This document shows positions 18,158-26,826 of a stretch of 64,000 nt of DNA, in pieces. The DNA is from Beijerinckiaceae bacterium (GTDB taxonomy: Bacteria; Pseudomonadota; Alphaproteobacteria; Rhizobiales; Beijerinckiaceae), in NCBI GenBank assembly GCA_947453205.1, contig CANGFT010000009.1:1-64000 (forward strand), written 5' to 3'. Numbering within the stretch: the stretch's first letter is position 1; each line of letters opens with the position of its first letter. Position numbers and translations under genes: made by a program. Under the pieces are notes generated by a model. The model saw only the letters and a program-made list of their open reading frames with translations. It was not told where the DNA came from and did no database searches.

Positions 18158-20671
18158 ATGGTTGACTATAATTGGGGCGGCATCACCGATGATTTCTCGG
18201 CGGTGACATTGAACAAGCTTCAATTAGAAGGTGCAGGATACTTCACCTTGGGGACTTTCGATCCACTCAGTGGAGATTTAGCAACCTGCTTCACGCGCTC
18301 CGGCCAATTTTCAATCGACGCCAACGGCGGCATCATCTCAGCGGAAGGCTGCTTCCTATTGGGCTTCGGGCCCTATGAAACCTCTTATGACCTTGCCAAC
18401 CTAAGTCCTCTCGCAGTCAAAGCTCAACGCTCTTACGGCGCCATCGTCGTAGACTTGCCGCAGGGGTCTGTAGAGGGATCCGTAGTCTATCTTGAATGGC
18501 CTATCAATGGTTGGGATCCATTGACCCATGTCGTGACGTTTGACGACATAACTAACGGGTCCGTGACCTTTAACGGCTACTCATTTCTTTCTGCAGAGGT
18601 TGCGGCTCTTCTCACGCCTGTCTGCGCCTGGACGCAGGTCAGGGTTGATGTGCCAGGCTCCTACAGAGTCAATCAACTCGTGACGGTCGAGAATGGAACC
18701 GGCCAAACCTGGAGCAAAGCCATTGAGGCGAGTGATCTTGCACGCGGATTTTTGTCAATAGACCTGCCACTTCTAACCCCGGACGAAACAGACCTTTTGA
18801 TTGTCAAAACCACCGCTGGCGCGACATCGACCGTCATTGGAAGCACGCATATTTCATTTGTCGACAAAACCCAATCAACACCGTCTCAATTTGAGGATGT
18901 TCTGGGTGTTGGGATCATCATCAGCCTCGAAGGAAACGTCTGCGAAGTCTTTAGTGACGGAGAACAGGAACAGATCGGGACTGTGGCCCTGTCAAATTTC
19001 GCCAATGCGAATGAATTAAGCGTTGTTGGGGGCGGCGTGCTTGCGGCAACGGTTCAAAGCGGAGAGCCGATCATCGTCAATGTGGGCGATCCCATTGCCC
19101 AGAGCGTGGTCGTCGGGGTGATCGATCCCAACAACATTCAATTCAAATCCGCAGCGACAGCCAGCGTCGTAGAAAACATCACCCCTGCAACGCCTTTTTA
19201 CACGGCGATTGCGACCGACCCCAAGTCCAACGCGTCGTTGACCTATTCCATCTCGGGTGGGACGGACGCCGATCTTTTCAACATCAACGCGATGACAGGC
19301 GCAATCACCTTCAAGGCGCCGCCTAATTTCGAGGCCCCCGCCGATTTTGGCGGCGACAATGTCTATGACATAAGGGTTCACGCAGAAGATGGCGCTCTTG
19401 CTGCGGACAGAGCGCTCGCCATCACCGTGACCAACATCAACGAAGCGCCCATCATCAATTCAGCCGCGACATCGACGACGCCCGAAGGCGTCAACAATGC
19501 TACGGCCGTCTATATCGTCACCGCGACAGACCAGGACACAAACGCCATCCTGACCTATGCGATTCAGGGCGGCGCCGATGCGAATTTATTTAAAATCGAC
19601 GCCTTGACTGGCGCAGTCACTTTCAAGGCCTCACCGGATTTTGAGGCTCCCGCCGATTCCGGAGCGGACAACGTCTACGACATCATTGTTCAGGTTTCAG
19701 ATGGCGCGTTAAGCGCGACCAAGAATGTGGCGGTCACAGTGACCGACGTTTTTGAAGGCGGCTCCACAGTGAGGGACTTCAACGCCGACGGCAGGAGCGA
19801 TGTCCTGCTCCAGAACGTCAACGATGGCGCATGCTACACCTGGGAACTCAATGGAACTTCCCTCCTAACCCACGGCTATGCGGGTTGGGCGCCGGGCGCA
19901 TCCTGGCAGGCGAAAGGGACGGGCGACTTCAATGGCGACGGCAAGAGCGATGTCTTGCTCCAGAACGCCAGCGATGGCTCTTGCTATATCTGGGAACTCA
20001 ATGGAACCTCTCTTGTGGGCAATGGCTATGCGGGTTGGGCGCCAGGCGCATCCTGGCAGGCGAAAGGGACGGGCGACTTCAATGGCGATGGCAAGAGCGA
20101 TGTCTTGCTCCAGAACGCCAACGATGGCTCATGCTATATCTGGGAGCTCAATGGAACCTCTCTTGTGGGCAACGGCTATGCGGGCTGGGCGCCCGGCTCC
20201 GCATGGCAGGCAAAGGGGACCGGCGACTTCAACGGCGATGGCAAGAGCGATGTCTTGCTCCAGAACGCCAACGACGGCTCTTGCTATATCTGGGAGTTGA
20301 ATGGCACGACGCTCGTGGGCAATGGCTATGCGGGCTGGACGCCCGGCTCCGCATGGCAGGCAAAGGGGACCGGCGACTTCAACGGCGATGGCAAGAGCGA
20401 TATCTTGCTCCAGAACGCCAACGACGGCTCATGCTATATTTGGGAGCTCAATGGAACCTCTCTCGTGGGCAACGGCTATGTGGGCTGGGCGCCTGGCTCC
20501 GCATGGCAGGCCAAGGGAACGGGCGACTTCAACGGCGATGGCAAGAGCGATGTCTTGCTCCAGAACGCCAATGACGGCACATGCTATATCTGGGAGCTGA
20601 ACGGAACAACGCTCGTGGGAAATGGCTATGCGGGCTGGACGCCGGGCGCAGATTGGCATGCAGTCGCATGA
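18158..20671 (+). CDS. Surface protein: flagellar-hook-like segments + cadherin-like domains + VCBS repeats
   Basis: The 837-residue protein has four parts. Residues about 18-90 (LEGAGYFTLG, TRSGQFSIDANGGIISAEGC) resemble the beta region of flagellar hook/rod proteins FlgE/FlgF. Residues about 90-240 form an unassigned beta-rich insert. Residues about 245-310 (EDVLGVG, GTVALSNFANANELSVVGGG) resemble the C-terminal hook region. Two cadherin-like domains follow (about 325-430 and 430-535, each ending ITVTNINEAP or VTVTDVFEGG), then six 50-residue repeats with the calcium-binding-like DFNGDGKSD motif of VCBS/FG-GAP proteins. No Sec signal peptide or canonical hook N-terminus is visible, so export is unclear. 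GGAG precedes the ATG. It is probably a secreted, calcium-binding adhesin-like protein. Confidence 0.8.
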   Translation: MVDYNWGGITDDFSAVTLNKLQLEGAGYFTLGTFDPLSGDLATCFTRSGQFSIDANGGIISAEGCFLLGFGPYETSYDLANLSPLAVKAQRSYGAIVVDLPQGSVEGSVVYLEWPINGWDPLTHVVTFDDITNGSVTFNGYSFLSAEVAALLTPVCAWTQVRVDVPGSYRVNQLVTVENGTGQTWSKAIEASDLARGFLSIDLPLLTPDETDLLIVKTTAGATSTVIGSTHISFVDKTQSTPSQFEDVLGVGIIISLEGNVCEVFSDGEQEQIGTVALSNFANANELSVVGGGVLAATVQSGEPIIVNVGDPIAQSVVVGVIDPNNIQFKSAATASVVENITPATPFYTAIATDPKSNASLTYSISGGTDADLFNINAMTGAITFKAPPNFEAPADFGGDNVYDIRVHAEDGALAADRALAITVTNINEAPIINSAATSTTPEGVNNATAVYIVTATDQDTNAILTYAIQGGADANLFKIDALTGAVTFKASPDFEAPADSGADNVYDIIVQVSDGALSATKNVAVTVTDVFEGGSTVRDFNADGRSDVLLQNVNDGACYTWELNGTSLLTHGYAGWAPGASWQAKGTGDFNGDGKSDVLLQNASDGSCYIWELNGTSLVGNGYAGWAPGASWQAKGTGDFNGDGKSDVLLQNANDGSCYIWELNGTSLVGNGYAGWAPGSAWQAKGTGDFNGDGKSDVLLQNANDGSCYIWELNGTTLVGNGYAGWTPGSAWQAKGTGDFNGDGKSDILLQNANDGSCYIWELNGTSLVGNGYVGWAPGSAWQAKGTGDFNGDGKSDVLLQNANDGTCYIWELNGTTLVGNGYAGWTPGADWHAVA
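19771..20668 (+). repeat. Six tandem 150-bp repeats inside the surface-protein gene
   Basis: Units begin at 19771, 19921, 20071, 20221, 20371 and 20521, exactly 150 bases apart, each coding for 50 residues around DFNGDGKSDVLLQN and CYIWELNG. The first unit (DFNADGRSD) is the most diverged. Units 2-6 are nearly identical in DNA, with neighbours differing at only a few positions, which indicates recent duplication or gene conversion. Confidence 0.95.
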
Positions 20672-20980
20672 TTTTTGTCTCGCAACGATCCCCCGAGGCT
20701 TTGGCGAGAAATTGGAGCCCGATCTGGTCAGTGGACGCGAGGCTTTGCGCCCTCTGAATGAAGACATTCCGGGAAGTCGCATTGGTTTTCGCGCCATTCA
20801 ACATGGCTGCTGGCAGCGCCAGTTCAGTCTGGGCCTCGCGCCCGTTTGGGTGGGGTTTTCCTAGCCTACCTCAAGCCCGCCGGAAGGCGAGATAAATCGT
20901 CTCAAACAGGAAAGCAGGGCTTCCCTCGATCGCCCGGATGAATTAATCTGAACAAAAGAACGTATAAGGGGAGGCTGCGC
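20672..20980. other. Intergenic region before the cytochrome cluster
   Basis: About 310 bases without a supported gene. The right end (about 20935-20975) is AT-rich and leads into GGGGAGG before the cytochrome start, so it probably contains the promoter of the 20981-24956 operon. No clear boxes were identified. Confidence 0.4.
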
Positions 20981-21337
20981 ATGATCGCTCGTCTGGTGAT
21001 TTTCACCCTTGCATTTGTCGTGGCCAGCGCCGCTCAATCGCAGCAACCAGCCCCTCCGCAGCTTGACCCCAATCAGACCCAGGGGCGCGCGCTATTCAGT
21101 AAATCCTGCACGATTTGCCATCTCCCCCCACAATTGGGGGCAGGAACCTTTGGGCCTCAATTGAGCCGAGCCACCCTTGATGGGAATGAATCGATCTTAC
21201 GTGACGTGATTTCGAACGGCATGCCGCATATGCCGGGTTTCAAACACATGTATCAGGCCGACCAGATCGATTCCATCGTCGCATACCTGAAGACTGTTCC
21301 TGCCCCGACGCCCATCGCGCCGACCCCTGCCCGCTAG
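20981..21337 (+). CDS. Small periplasmic cytochrome c
   Basis: The 118-residue product has a signal peptide (LVIFTLAFVVASAAQSQ, cut near residue 20) and one haem-c motif, CTICH at residues 43-47. Possible axial Met residues lie in NGMPHMPGF. It ends with a Pro/Thr-rich tail. The class I pattern implies a single-haem electron carrier in the periplasm. GGGGAGG stands at ideal distance from the ATG. It leads the operon with the two propeller-cytochrome fusions (gap 22 bases), so it probably accepts electrons from one of them. Confidence 0.92.
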   Translation: MIARLVIFTLAFVVASAAQSQQPAPPQLDPNQTQGRALFSKSCTICHLPPQLGAGTFGPQLSRATLDGNESILRDVISNGMPHMPGFKHMYQADQIDSIVAYLKTVPAPTPIAPTPAR

Positions 21338-21359
21338 ATTGGACCGATAGGAGATCGCC

Positions 21360-23186
21360 ATGAAAAATATGCATCTGCTTCTGGCCGCAGGACTTCTGAC
21401 GTTGACGCCTGTCCGGTCAGCCAGCGCCGCCGACATTATATTGTCCGGGGCGGTGAAGGCCGCAACGGGCGAAAGGCTTGGCGGGGTCGCCGTAGCCGCA
21501 AAGCGAGACGGATCGACCATCACGACCACGGTCTACACCGACGCTGAGGGCGCCTATTACTTTCCGCCCCTGCCGGACGGAAAATATAAAGTTTGGGCAA
21601 ACGCGCTTGGTTTTGAACATGTGAGGGGCGATGTCGACCTCGCCGCCGTCAAAAAGTTCGACGTCACATTGAAGCCTATCACGGATTATGAAACACGCTG
21701 GCGCCAATTGCCTGGCGATGAAATGCTGGCCGCCCTGCCGGACTCCACGCCCCATGATGCGAATATGAAGGGTGTGCTCCATAATAATTGCACGGGGTGC
21801 CATACGCCCAGCTACATTCTCCAGAACAAGTTCGACGAAGAGGGTTGGTTCAAGATCATTGATCTCATGAAGCGTCTGCCCGGAACCGGCGTATATAGCG
21901 AGAAGAACCCCGTCAACGCCGTCATGGATTTCAATCAGAAGGCCTTGGCCGCCTATCTCGCGAAGGTGCGCGGGCCTGATGCAAAGCCCCTGACGATCCG
22001 TGACCGGGCCCGACCTTCCGGGGAAGCCGCGAGGGTCGTCTGGCGCGAATACGACATGCCCGTCAATCCAGACTCCGGCCTTGGCCTTTGGACGATGACC
22101 GAAGATGGAAGTGACTGGACCAAGGGCACGCCATCCAAGAACGTCATGATGCATGACGCCTGGTTCGACCTCGATGGCCACATGTGGTTCACGAGCAACA
22201 ATCCCAACAAGCATGTCTCCATTGGACGGGTGGACCGCAAAACCGGCGACGTCAAATTTCTCAAACTGATGGCCAAAAACGGCCTTTCCTCCAACTCCCA
22301 CGGCTTGGCGCGGGATGCGAAGGGTTATCTGTGGTTCGACATCAACACGGGGCGCCGCAGCCTCGGGCGGCTTGATCCGAAGACGCAGGAGATCAAGGTT
22401 TTCGTCACGCCTGACAATATGTCGCCTTTGGGCGGGGCGGTGACCATTGACGTCGACGGCAAGCAAAAGATCTGGGCCTCCGCTCCAGACGGGGCCCTGC
22501 GCTTTGATCCGGACACCGAGAAGTTCACAGAATTCAAATCCCCGACCTTCAAGACCGCCAATGGTCTGGCCACCACTTACGGCGTCGCCGCCGACAGATA
22601 TGGCAATGGCTGGTGGGCTCAGATGCCGATCGACGTCATAGGGAAGGCGAATTTCGAAACCGGCAAGGTGGAGGCGATCGCCTTGCCCGAGGTGACGGGC
22701 GTCAGGCAACGCCAGTCGCCGGAGGCCTTGAAAGCTTATGAACATAATGAACTAGGCTTCAACTATCCCTACCCCTGGCAACAGGGGCCGCGCCGCATGG
22801 GTGTCGACAAGAATGGCGATACGCTCTGGATCGGCAATTCCTGGGGCGGATCTTTGACAAAGATCGACGTCAAAACCGGCGAAATGTCTATGATCCCCAT
22901 GGCTGACCCGAAGAACGATCAGCCCTACCACATACATGTCGACAGCAAGCACAACGCCTGGGGCAACCTATGGGGTTCGGATCACCTCTTCCGCTATGAT
23001 CCGGCACAGGGACGCTATACACATTTTGAAATTCCAAGGCGTGGAACAGAAGTCCGTTTCATCTCTCTGGATGAAACCCGCGGTGAGCTGGAAGTTCTGA
23101 TTCCCATCTATCGAACCGGTCAATTGGGGGTCATGACCCTGCGCAGCGAAGCTGATCTGGCTGCGGCGAAGCGGGCGGTTCAGTGA
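21360..23186 (+). CDS. Periplasmic fusion: carboxypeptidase-regulatory-like domain, haem-c motif, Vgb-like propeller
   Basis: The 608-residue secreted protein starts with a signal peptide (LLLAAGLLTLTPVRSASA). A CarboxypepD-regulatory-like beta-sandwich follows (about 25-105: LGGVAVAAKRDGSTITTT, YYFPPLPDGKYKV). The haem-c motif CTGCH is at residues 144-148. From about 230 to the end it has repeated WFDLDGHMWFTS, YLWFD and LWIGNSWGG-type blades, the pattern of virginiamycin B lyase-like propellers. Family members outside Vgb itself have mostly unknown functions. The mixture of a redox cofactor with a propeller suggests an oxidoreductase or a redox-sensing binder. It follows the small cytochrome c by 22 bases. 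Confidence 0.85.
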   Translation: MKNMHLLLAAGLLTLTPVRSASAADIILSGAVKAATGERLGGVAVAAKRDGSTITTTVYTDAEGAYYFPPLPDGKYKVWANALGFEHVRGDVDLAAVKKFDVTLKPITDYETRWRQLPGDEMLAALPDSTPHDANMKGVLHNNCTGCHTPSYILQNKFDEEGWFKIIDLMKRLPGTGVYSEKNPVNAVMDFNQKALAAYLAKVRGPDAKPLTIRDRARPSGEAARVVWREYDMPVNPDSGLGLWTMTEDGSDWTKGTPSKNVMMHDAWFDLDGHMWFTSNNPNKHVSIGRVDRKTGDVKFLKLMAKNGLSSNSHGLARDAKGYLWFDINTGRRSLGRLDPKTQEIKVFVTPDNMSPLGGAVTIDVDGKQKIWASAPDGALRFDPDTEKFTEFKSPTFKTANGLATTYGVAADRYGNGWWAQMPIDVIGKANFETGKVEAIALPEVTGVRQRQSPEALKAYEHNELGFNYPYPWQQGPRRMGVDKNGDTLWIGNSWGGSLTKIDVKTGEMSMIPMADPKNDQPYHIHVDSKHNAWGNLWGSDHLFRYDPAQGRYTHFEIPRRGTEVRFISLDETRGELEVLIPIYRTGQLGVMTLRSEADLAAAKRAVQ

Positions 23187-23360
23187 TCTACGGCAAGGCG
23201 CGGAACAGCAAACCATAAGGCATGCTGTCCCAAGCCATTGCGGTGACGGTCACCGCTTGGGGCGAGGTTGTCAGCGCAATAGAAGGCGTCCGCGCGCCAG
23301 CGTGAATCGTGCATGGGCTTTTATGGCGCCAATTTTTCTAGAGATCGGTCAGGGGGAACT

Positions 23361-24956
23361 ATGCGAATGAGATCAAAACTCCTGGCCGCCATGGCCTTTG
23401 GCTCCTCCCTCGCAAGCCCCGCTTGCGCCGCCACCATAACCGGGACGGTGACCGGCCCTGATGGAAAGCCCCAAATGGGCGTCTTTGTCGTCGCCGAGGA
23501 TGTGAAGACAAAGCGGACCGTCAGTGTGCTCTCGAATGAGCGCGGACGCTATCATATCGGCGCTTTGCCTGCGGCGAGTTACAATATCAAGGTCAAAGCG
23601 ATTGGGTTGAAAGCCGACGTCCAGCGGGATGTGGCGATAGCCCTCGATCAGAAAATGTCCTTCGATTTCGCCGTGCAGCGGCGTCCCGTCGAATGGAGCG
23701 AGCTCTCCACCTATCAAGGCCGGAAACTCCTGCCGAAAACCGCCGAGCATGATCTCAGCCACAAGGATACGTTCTTCTCCACCTGTTTCCAATCCTGTCA
23801 TTCCTTCCAGAATCGCATGGCGGTCGGCGTGCGTGACTACGATGGATGGTTCGACCGGGTGAAATACATGAGCGATACGGTGATGGCGGGCGAGGGACGT
23901 CGCATCACACCCAAGGAGATGGAGGATTTCGCCAGATATCTCACGGTCATTTTCGGACCGGACTCACCCAAGCCTGAGTCTCCCGAGACGATGCCAGAAT
24001 ATAAGCCTCTCGTGCGCAGCTTCAGCCCCAAGGCGATGAACATCGCTTATGTGGAATATGACATGCCCGCGCCTCTGGGCATGGGCCCGTGGAGCGGCGT
24101 GGAAGACCGCGACGCCAAGATCTGGATCCCCTATTACGGTCGGGGCAATGAAGTCATCCGGCTCGATCCCGATACTGCTGAAATGACGCATTTCAAACTG
24201 CCCTTCGCCCGGACAGCCGGCATTCACTCAGTGATCCCTTCAGCGGATGGAACCGTCTGGTTCGTGGAGACGGCGCTCGGCCGGATCGCGCAGTTGGACC
24301 CGGCCACAAAGGAGATCAAGGAATTCCAGGCGCCGACTCTGCCCGATGGCAAGAAGGCTGGCGCTCATACGATCCGCGTTGACGAACGGGGTCTGGTGTG
24401 GACCAGCGGCGGGCCCGTGATCTCCATGTATGATCCCAAGACGCAGGCCTTCAGACATTACGATGTGCCGGCGACCTACGCCAATACGGTCGGGCGGAAT
24501 GGCGATCAATGGTTCACCTCTTTCCGGGCTGATGGCGTGATCGCGCGAATCTCAAGAGACGGCGTGCTGTCGAAGTTCCAGCCCCCGACGGCTGGCAAGC
24601 CACAGCGCCTCGAGCTTGATCCGGACGGCAATGTCTGGTTCAGCGAGCGGCAAGGCAACAAGATCGGAAAGTTCGATCCGAAGACCGAGACCTTCAGGGA
24701 ATATCCACTCCCAGGACCGGAAGCGAGCCCCTATGCAGTGGGCATCGATAGAGATCGCATGGTCTGGTACTCCTCACACGAACAAGACACGATGAACCGA
24801 CTGAACCCTGAAACGGGCGAAGTGACCGAATATCCCTACCCGCATCCGGAAATCTCCATGCGCGAATTCTTCCTCGATAAGAAAGGGCGCATGTGGTACG
24901 CAAGCTCCGCAAATAACAAGGTTGGCTACTTCTATTACAATGATGAAGCCAAATAG
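23361..24956 (+). CDS. Paralogous periplasmic fusion with an unusual CxxxCH motif
   Basis: The 531-residue protein repeats the architecture of its upstream neighbour: signal peptide (LLAAMAFGSSLASPACA), CarboxypepD-regulatory-like domain (about 23-105, GKPQMGVFVVAED), then a long Vgb-like propeller with repeated KIWIPYYG, TVWFVET, NVWFSER and MVWYSSH blades. At the place where the other two have CxxCH it reads CFQSCH (residues 142-147), with three residues between the cysteines. ATG 23361 follows AGGGGGA; the longer reading from 23313 lacks such support. The spacing to the previous gene is 174 bases, so it may have its own promoter or be read through. Confidence 0.85.
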   Translation: MRMRSKLLAAMAFGSSLASPACAATITGTVTGPDGKPQMGVFVVAEDVKTKRTVSVLSNERGRYHIGALPAASYNIKVKAIGLKADVQRDVAIALDQKMSFDFAVQRRPVEWSELSTYQGRKLLPKTAEHDLSHKDTFFSTCFQSCHSFQNRMAVGVRDYDGWFDRVKYMSDTVMAGEGRRITPKEMEDFARYLTVIFGPDSPKPESPETMPEYKPLVRSFSPKAMNIAYVEYDMPAPLGMGPWSGVEDRDAKIWIPYYGRGNEVIRLDPDTAEMTHFKLPFARTAGIHSVIPSADGTVWFVETALGRIAQLDPATKEIKEFQAPTLPDGKKAGAHTIRVDERGLVWTSGGPVISMYDPKTQAFRHYDVPATYANTVGRNGDQWFTSFRADGVIARISRDGVLSKFQPPTAGKPQRLELDPDGNVWFSERQGNKIGKFDPKTETFREYPLPGPEASPYAVGIDRDRMVWYSSHEQDTMNRLNPETGEVTEYPYPHPEISMREFFLDKKGRMWYASSANNKVGYFYYNDEAK

Positions 24957-24977
24957 GGGCTGAGCCGTCTGGCTTGC

Positions 24978-25010
24978 GGCGCCCTGCGCTCAACCGAACA
25001 GCGAGGCGCC
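24978..25010. terminator. Hairpin between converging genes
   Basis: GGCGCC at 24978-24983 and 25005-25010 can pair, extended with a bulge by GCGCT and AGCG inside the arms; TTT follows on the plus strand. It lies between the stops of the propeller fusion (plus) and the NMT1-type binding protein (minus), where a bidirectional terminator is expected. Confidence 0.4.
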
Positions 25011-25025
25011 TTTGGAGTTAAGCCA

Positions 25026-26036
25026 TCACCGCCCCGTGGGCGCGAGACCCGCCTTTAGATATTGAAGGTCCACAAAGGTCTCCGCCGGCGGGACCGGTTG
25101 CGTGACGACGCCTCCATCCTGCAAAAAACGAATGACCTGCTCCATGCCCCTGAGATTGATCTCCCCTTCGAAAGGAAGAACATTTTTCTCCGGGTTGAAA
25201 AAGAGGTCGAGCGTGGAAAGCGCCGTATCTTCCGATGAGCCCCACCATTCCTTCATCAGGATGGCGATTCGGCCGCGATTTTGGGGATTGCGGATGAACT
25301 GGAAAGAATCACGCATGGCCCGGACATAGCGGGTCAGCGCCTCCTTATGGTTGACAGCCCAGGATCTGCGTGCGGCTGTGACCGTGTAGACAAAATCCGG
25401 CACCGCTTCATTGGTGGCTCCCAGCAGACGAAACCCCTGCCGCAGCGCATGGAAATCTTGTGGTTGCCCCAGTGGAACCGCATCACAATCGCCTCGCATC
25501 AAGCATTGAAAACGCCCCGGCGTCCCCTCGATGACGTTGATGTCAATGTCGCTTTGCGTGACGCCATGTTTCTCAAACAGGGCCATGGTCGCCAGAGACA
25601 CCGATCCGCTCATGTCCGCCATGCCGATGCGACGCCCTTTTAATTCCGCAATGGATTTATACCAGGGCTTGGCGATGAGGCTGTAAATGGGGTTGTTGAA
25701 CTCCGCGATGATGGCGACCGTGTCTGATCCACGCAGGGCGGCCGTGATGAGAAAGGATGTCGCGACATGCGCCACATCAGCTTTGTCTTCCTCGAGCGCG
25801 ATGAGGCTGGATTCCGCGCCTCCCTCAATTTGCACCATTGAAAATTTCAGCCCGTTCGCCGTGTAGAAACCTTCTTTGTCCGCAATGCGCATCGGCAGTG
25901 AAAAGACGCTGCGCCAGGTTGAGGCAGTCTGCGCGTAACGCAGCTCCAGAACCTCTTGCGCCTCGCAAGCGGATGATGAAAAAACGGATAAGATGAAAAA
26001 AAGAGCCGTCGCGCTCCGTCTTGCTGCACGAACCAT
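25026..26036 (-). CDS. NMT1/SsuA-type periplasmic substrate-binding protein
   Basis: The 336-residue protein has a signal peptide (ALFFILSVFSSSACEA) and the fold pattern of ABC binding proteins of the SsuA/TauA/NMT1 group: an early LRYAQTASTWRSVFSLPMRI and DKEGFYTANGLKF, then ELKGRRIGMADMSG. They bind small organic molecules such as sulfonates, nitrate-like ions or pyrimidine precursors; the ligand here cannot be read from sequence. A Cys lies at the signal end (SSSACEA), so it could instead be a lipoprotein. No permease or ATPase is next to it; it ends the minus-strand operon that contains the third propeller fusion. Confidence 0.85.
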   Translation of the reverse strand: MVRAARRSATALFFILSVFSSSACEAQEVLELRYAQTASTWRSVFSLPMRIADKEGFYTANGLKFSMVQIEGGAESSLIALEEDKADVAHVATSFLITAALRGSDTVAIIAEFNNPIYSLIAKPWYKSIAELKGRRIGMADMSGSVSLATMALFEKHGVTQSDIDINVIEGTPGRFQCLMRGDCDAVPLGQPQDFHALRQGFRLLGATNEAVPDFVYTVTAARRSWAVNHKEALTRYVRAMRDSFQFIRNPQNRGRIAILMKEWWGSSEDTALSTLDLFFNPEKNVLPFEGEINLRGMEQVIRFLQDGGVVTQPVPPAETFVDLQYLKAGLAPTGR

Positions 26037-26043
26037 GGCTTAG

Positions 26044-26454
26044 CTATCGCGCTTTTTCAAGGAGACAGATGACTTCAATGGGGGAGCGAGGATCTGGTCC
26101 TGTAGGTTGGCGACTTATGGCGTAGGCCTTGTATCCATCCATGCTGCAGGTGATTTCGATGTCATCCGGGTTGATGTCCTTATCAAAGCCCTTGATGGTG
26201 AAATGCCCTTGGTCATCAGCCCGGATGAAGACGGTCGAGTTATAGGCGGTGACAGAAATGGAGACTTTCGCATCTGCGATGGGCTGCCCATTCCTGTCTT
26301 TGACATCGCCGATGAACGGGGGGCCGGATTCGTCGTCATGATCGTCAGCATCATCGAAAGAACCGCCGCCAGCGTGTGCGACCGAATAGTGGAGCGCATT
26401 GAGCCCAGGCGCCAGAATGGACAGCAGGGCGATCCGAATAAACAAGCCACGCAT
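26044..26454 (-). CDS. Small secreted protein with a carboxypeptidase-regulatory-like domain
   Basis: The 136-residue product has a signal-like hydrophobic start (IRIALLSILAPGLNA) and then an acidic linker (DDADDHDDESG). A single CarboxypepD-regulatory-like domain follows (FIGDVKDRNGQPIADAKVSI with a GHFTIKGFDKD hairpin). It resembles the N-terminal domains of the propeller fusions nearby but has no haem motif or propeller. It may bind to the same target or partner. The gene sits 32 bases after the membrane protein gene and 7 bases before the NMT1-type gene in one transcript. Starts at 26466 or 26454 are both possible; GGA precedes the latter. Confidence 0.65.
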   Translation of the reverse strand: MRGLFIRIALLSILAPGLNALHYSVAHAGGGSFDDADDHDDESGPPFIGDVKDRNGQPIADAKVSISVTAYNSTVFIRADDQGHFTIKGFDKDINPDDIEITCSMDGYKAYAISRQPTGPDPRSPIEVICLLEKAR

Positions 26455-26486
26455 GTCAGGTTCCATTCATTGGCGTTGACGACCTT

Positions 26487-26825
26487 TTATTTTATTCCGA
26501 ACCAGGTGCGTTCAATATACAAAAGAAAGGCGGTGAGGAGGACTGGCACAACCCAAACCCACCCTGTCCAGACCTTTTTGCCGACGTCCTGGGGAACGAA
26601 GAGGGCGACGAGTCCGCCGCCAAGACCGGCCAGGAACGCCGTCGTCAGCCAACTGAACCAAAACATCCCGGGGCCACCCCGCCCCAGATCCGGCACTCCC
26701 ATATGCCAATCGCCTGATCTCGGCGCAAAGGTGAATATGGTGAGGTTTGGGTGCAGGAACATCGAGGCCAGATAGACGATCATGAAGATGACCGAAAAGG
26801 CCGGGCAGGCGCGGGACAAGTTCAT
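26487..26825 (-). CDS. Small membrane protein of unknown function
   Basis: The 112-residue protein has about three hydrophobic helices: FSVIFMIVYLASMFL, FWFSWLTTAFLAGLGGG and VWVVPVLLTAFLLYI. A Gly/Pro-rich loop (GVPDLGRGGPGM) joins the first two. The start MNLSRACPAF is preceded by GGGGAG, and the start codon lies just downstream of the previous gene's stop at 26827. I recognise no family. It and the larger membrane protein upstream form a pair inside the propeller-cytochrome operon, so both may be part of a membrane redox module. Confidence 0.6.
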   Translation of the reverse strand: MNLSRACPAFSVIFMIVYLASMFLHPNLTIFTFAPRSGDWHMGVPDLGRGGPGMFWFSWLTTAFLAGLGGGLVALFVPQDVGKKVWTGWVWVVPVLLTAFLLYIERTWFGIK

Positions 26826-26826
26826 C

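Noticed and set aside
19016-19381. Possible antisense gene in the surface-protein gene
   Set aside because: Composition and lack of ribosome site mark it as a shadow of the plus-strand gene.
19831-20574. 247-residue alternate frame through the repeats
   Set aside because: It is only the out-of-frame reading of the 150-bp repeats, whose length is a multiple of three and keeps all frames open.
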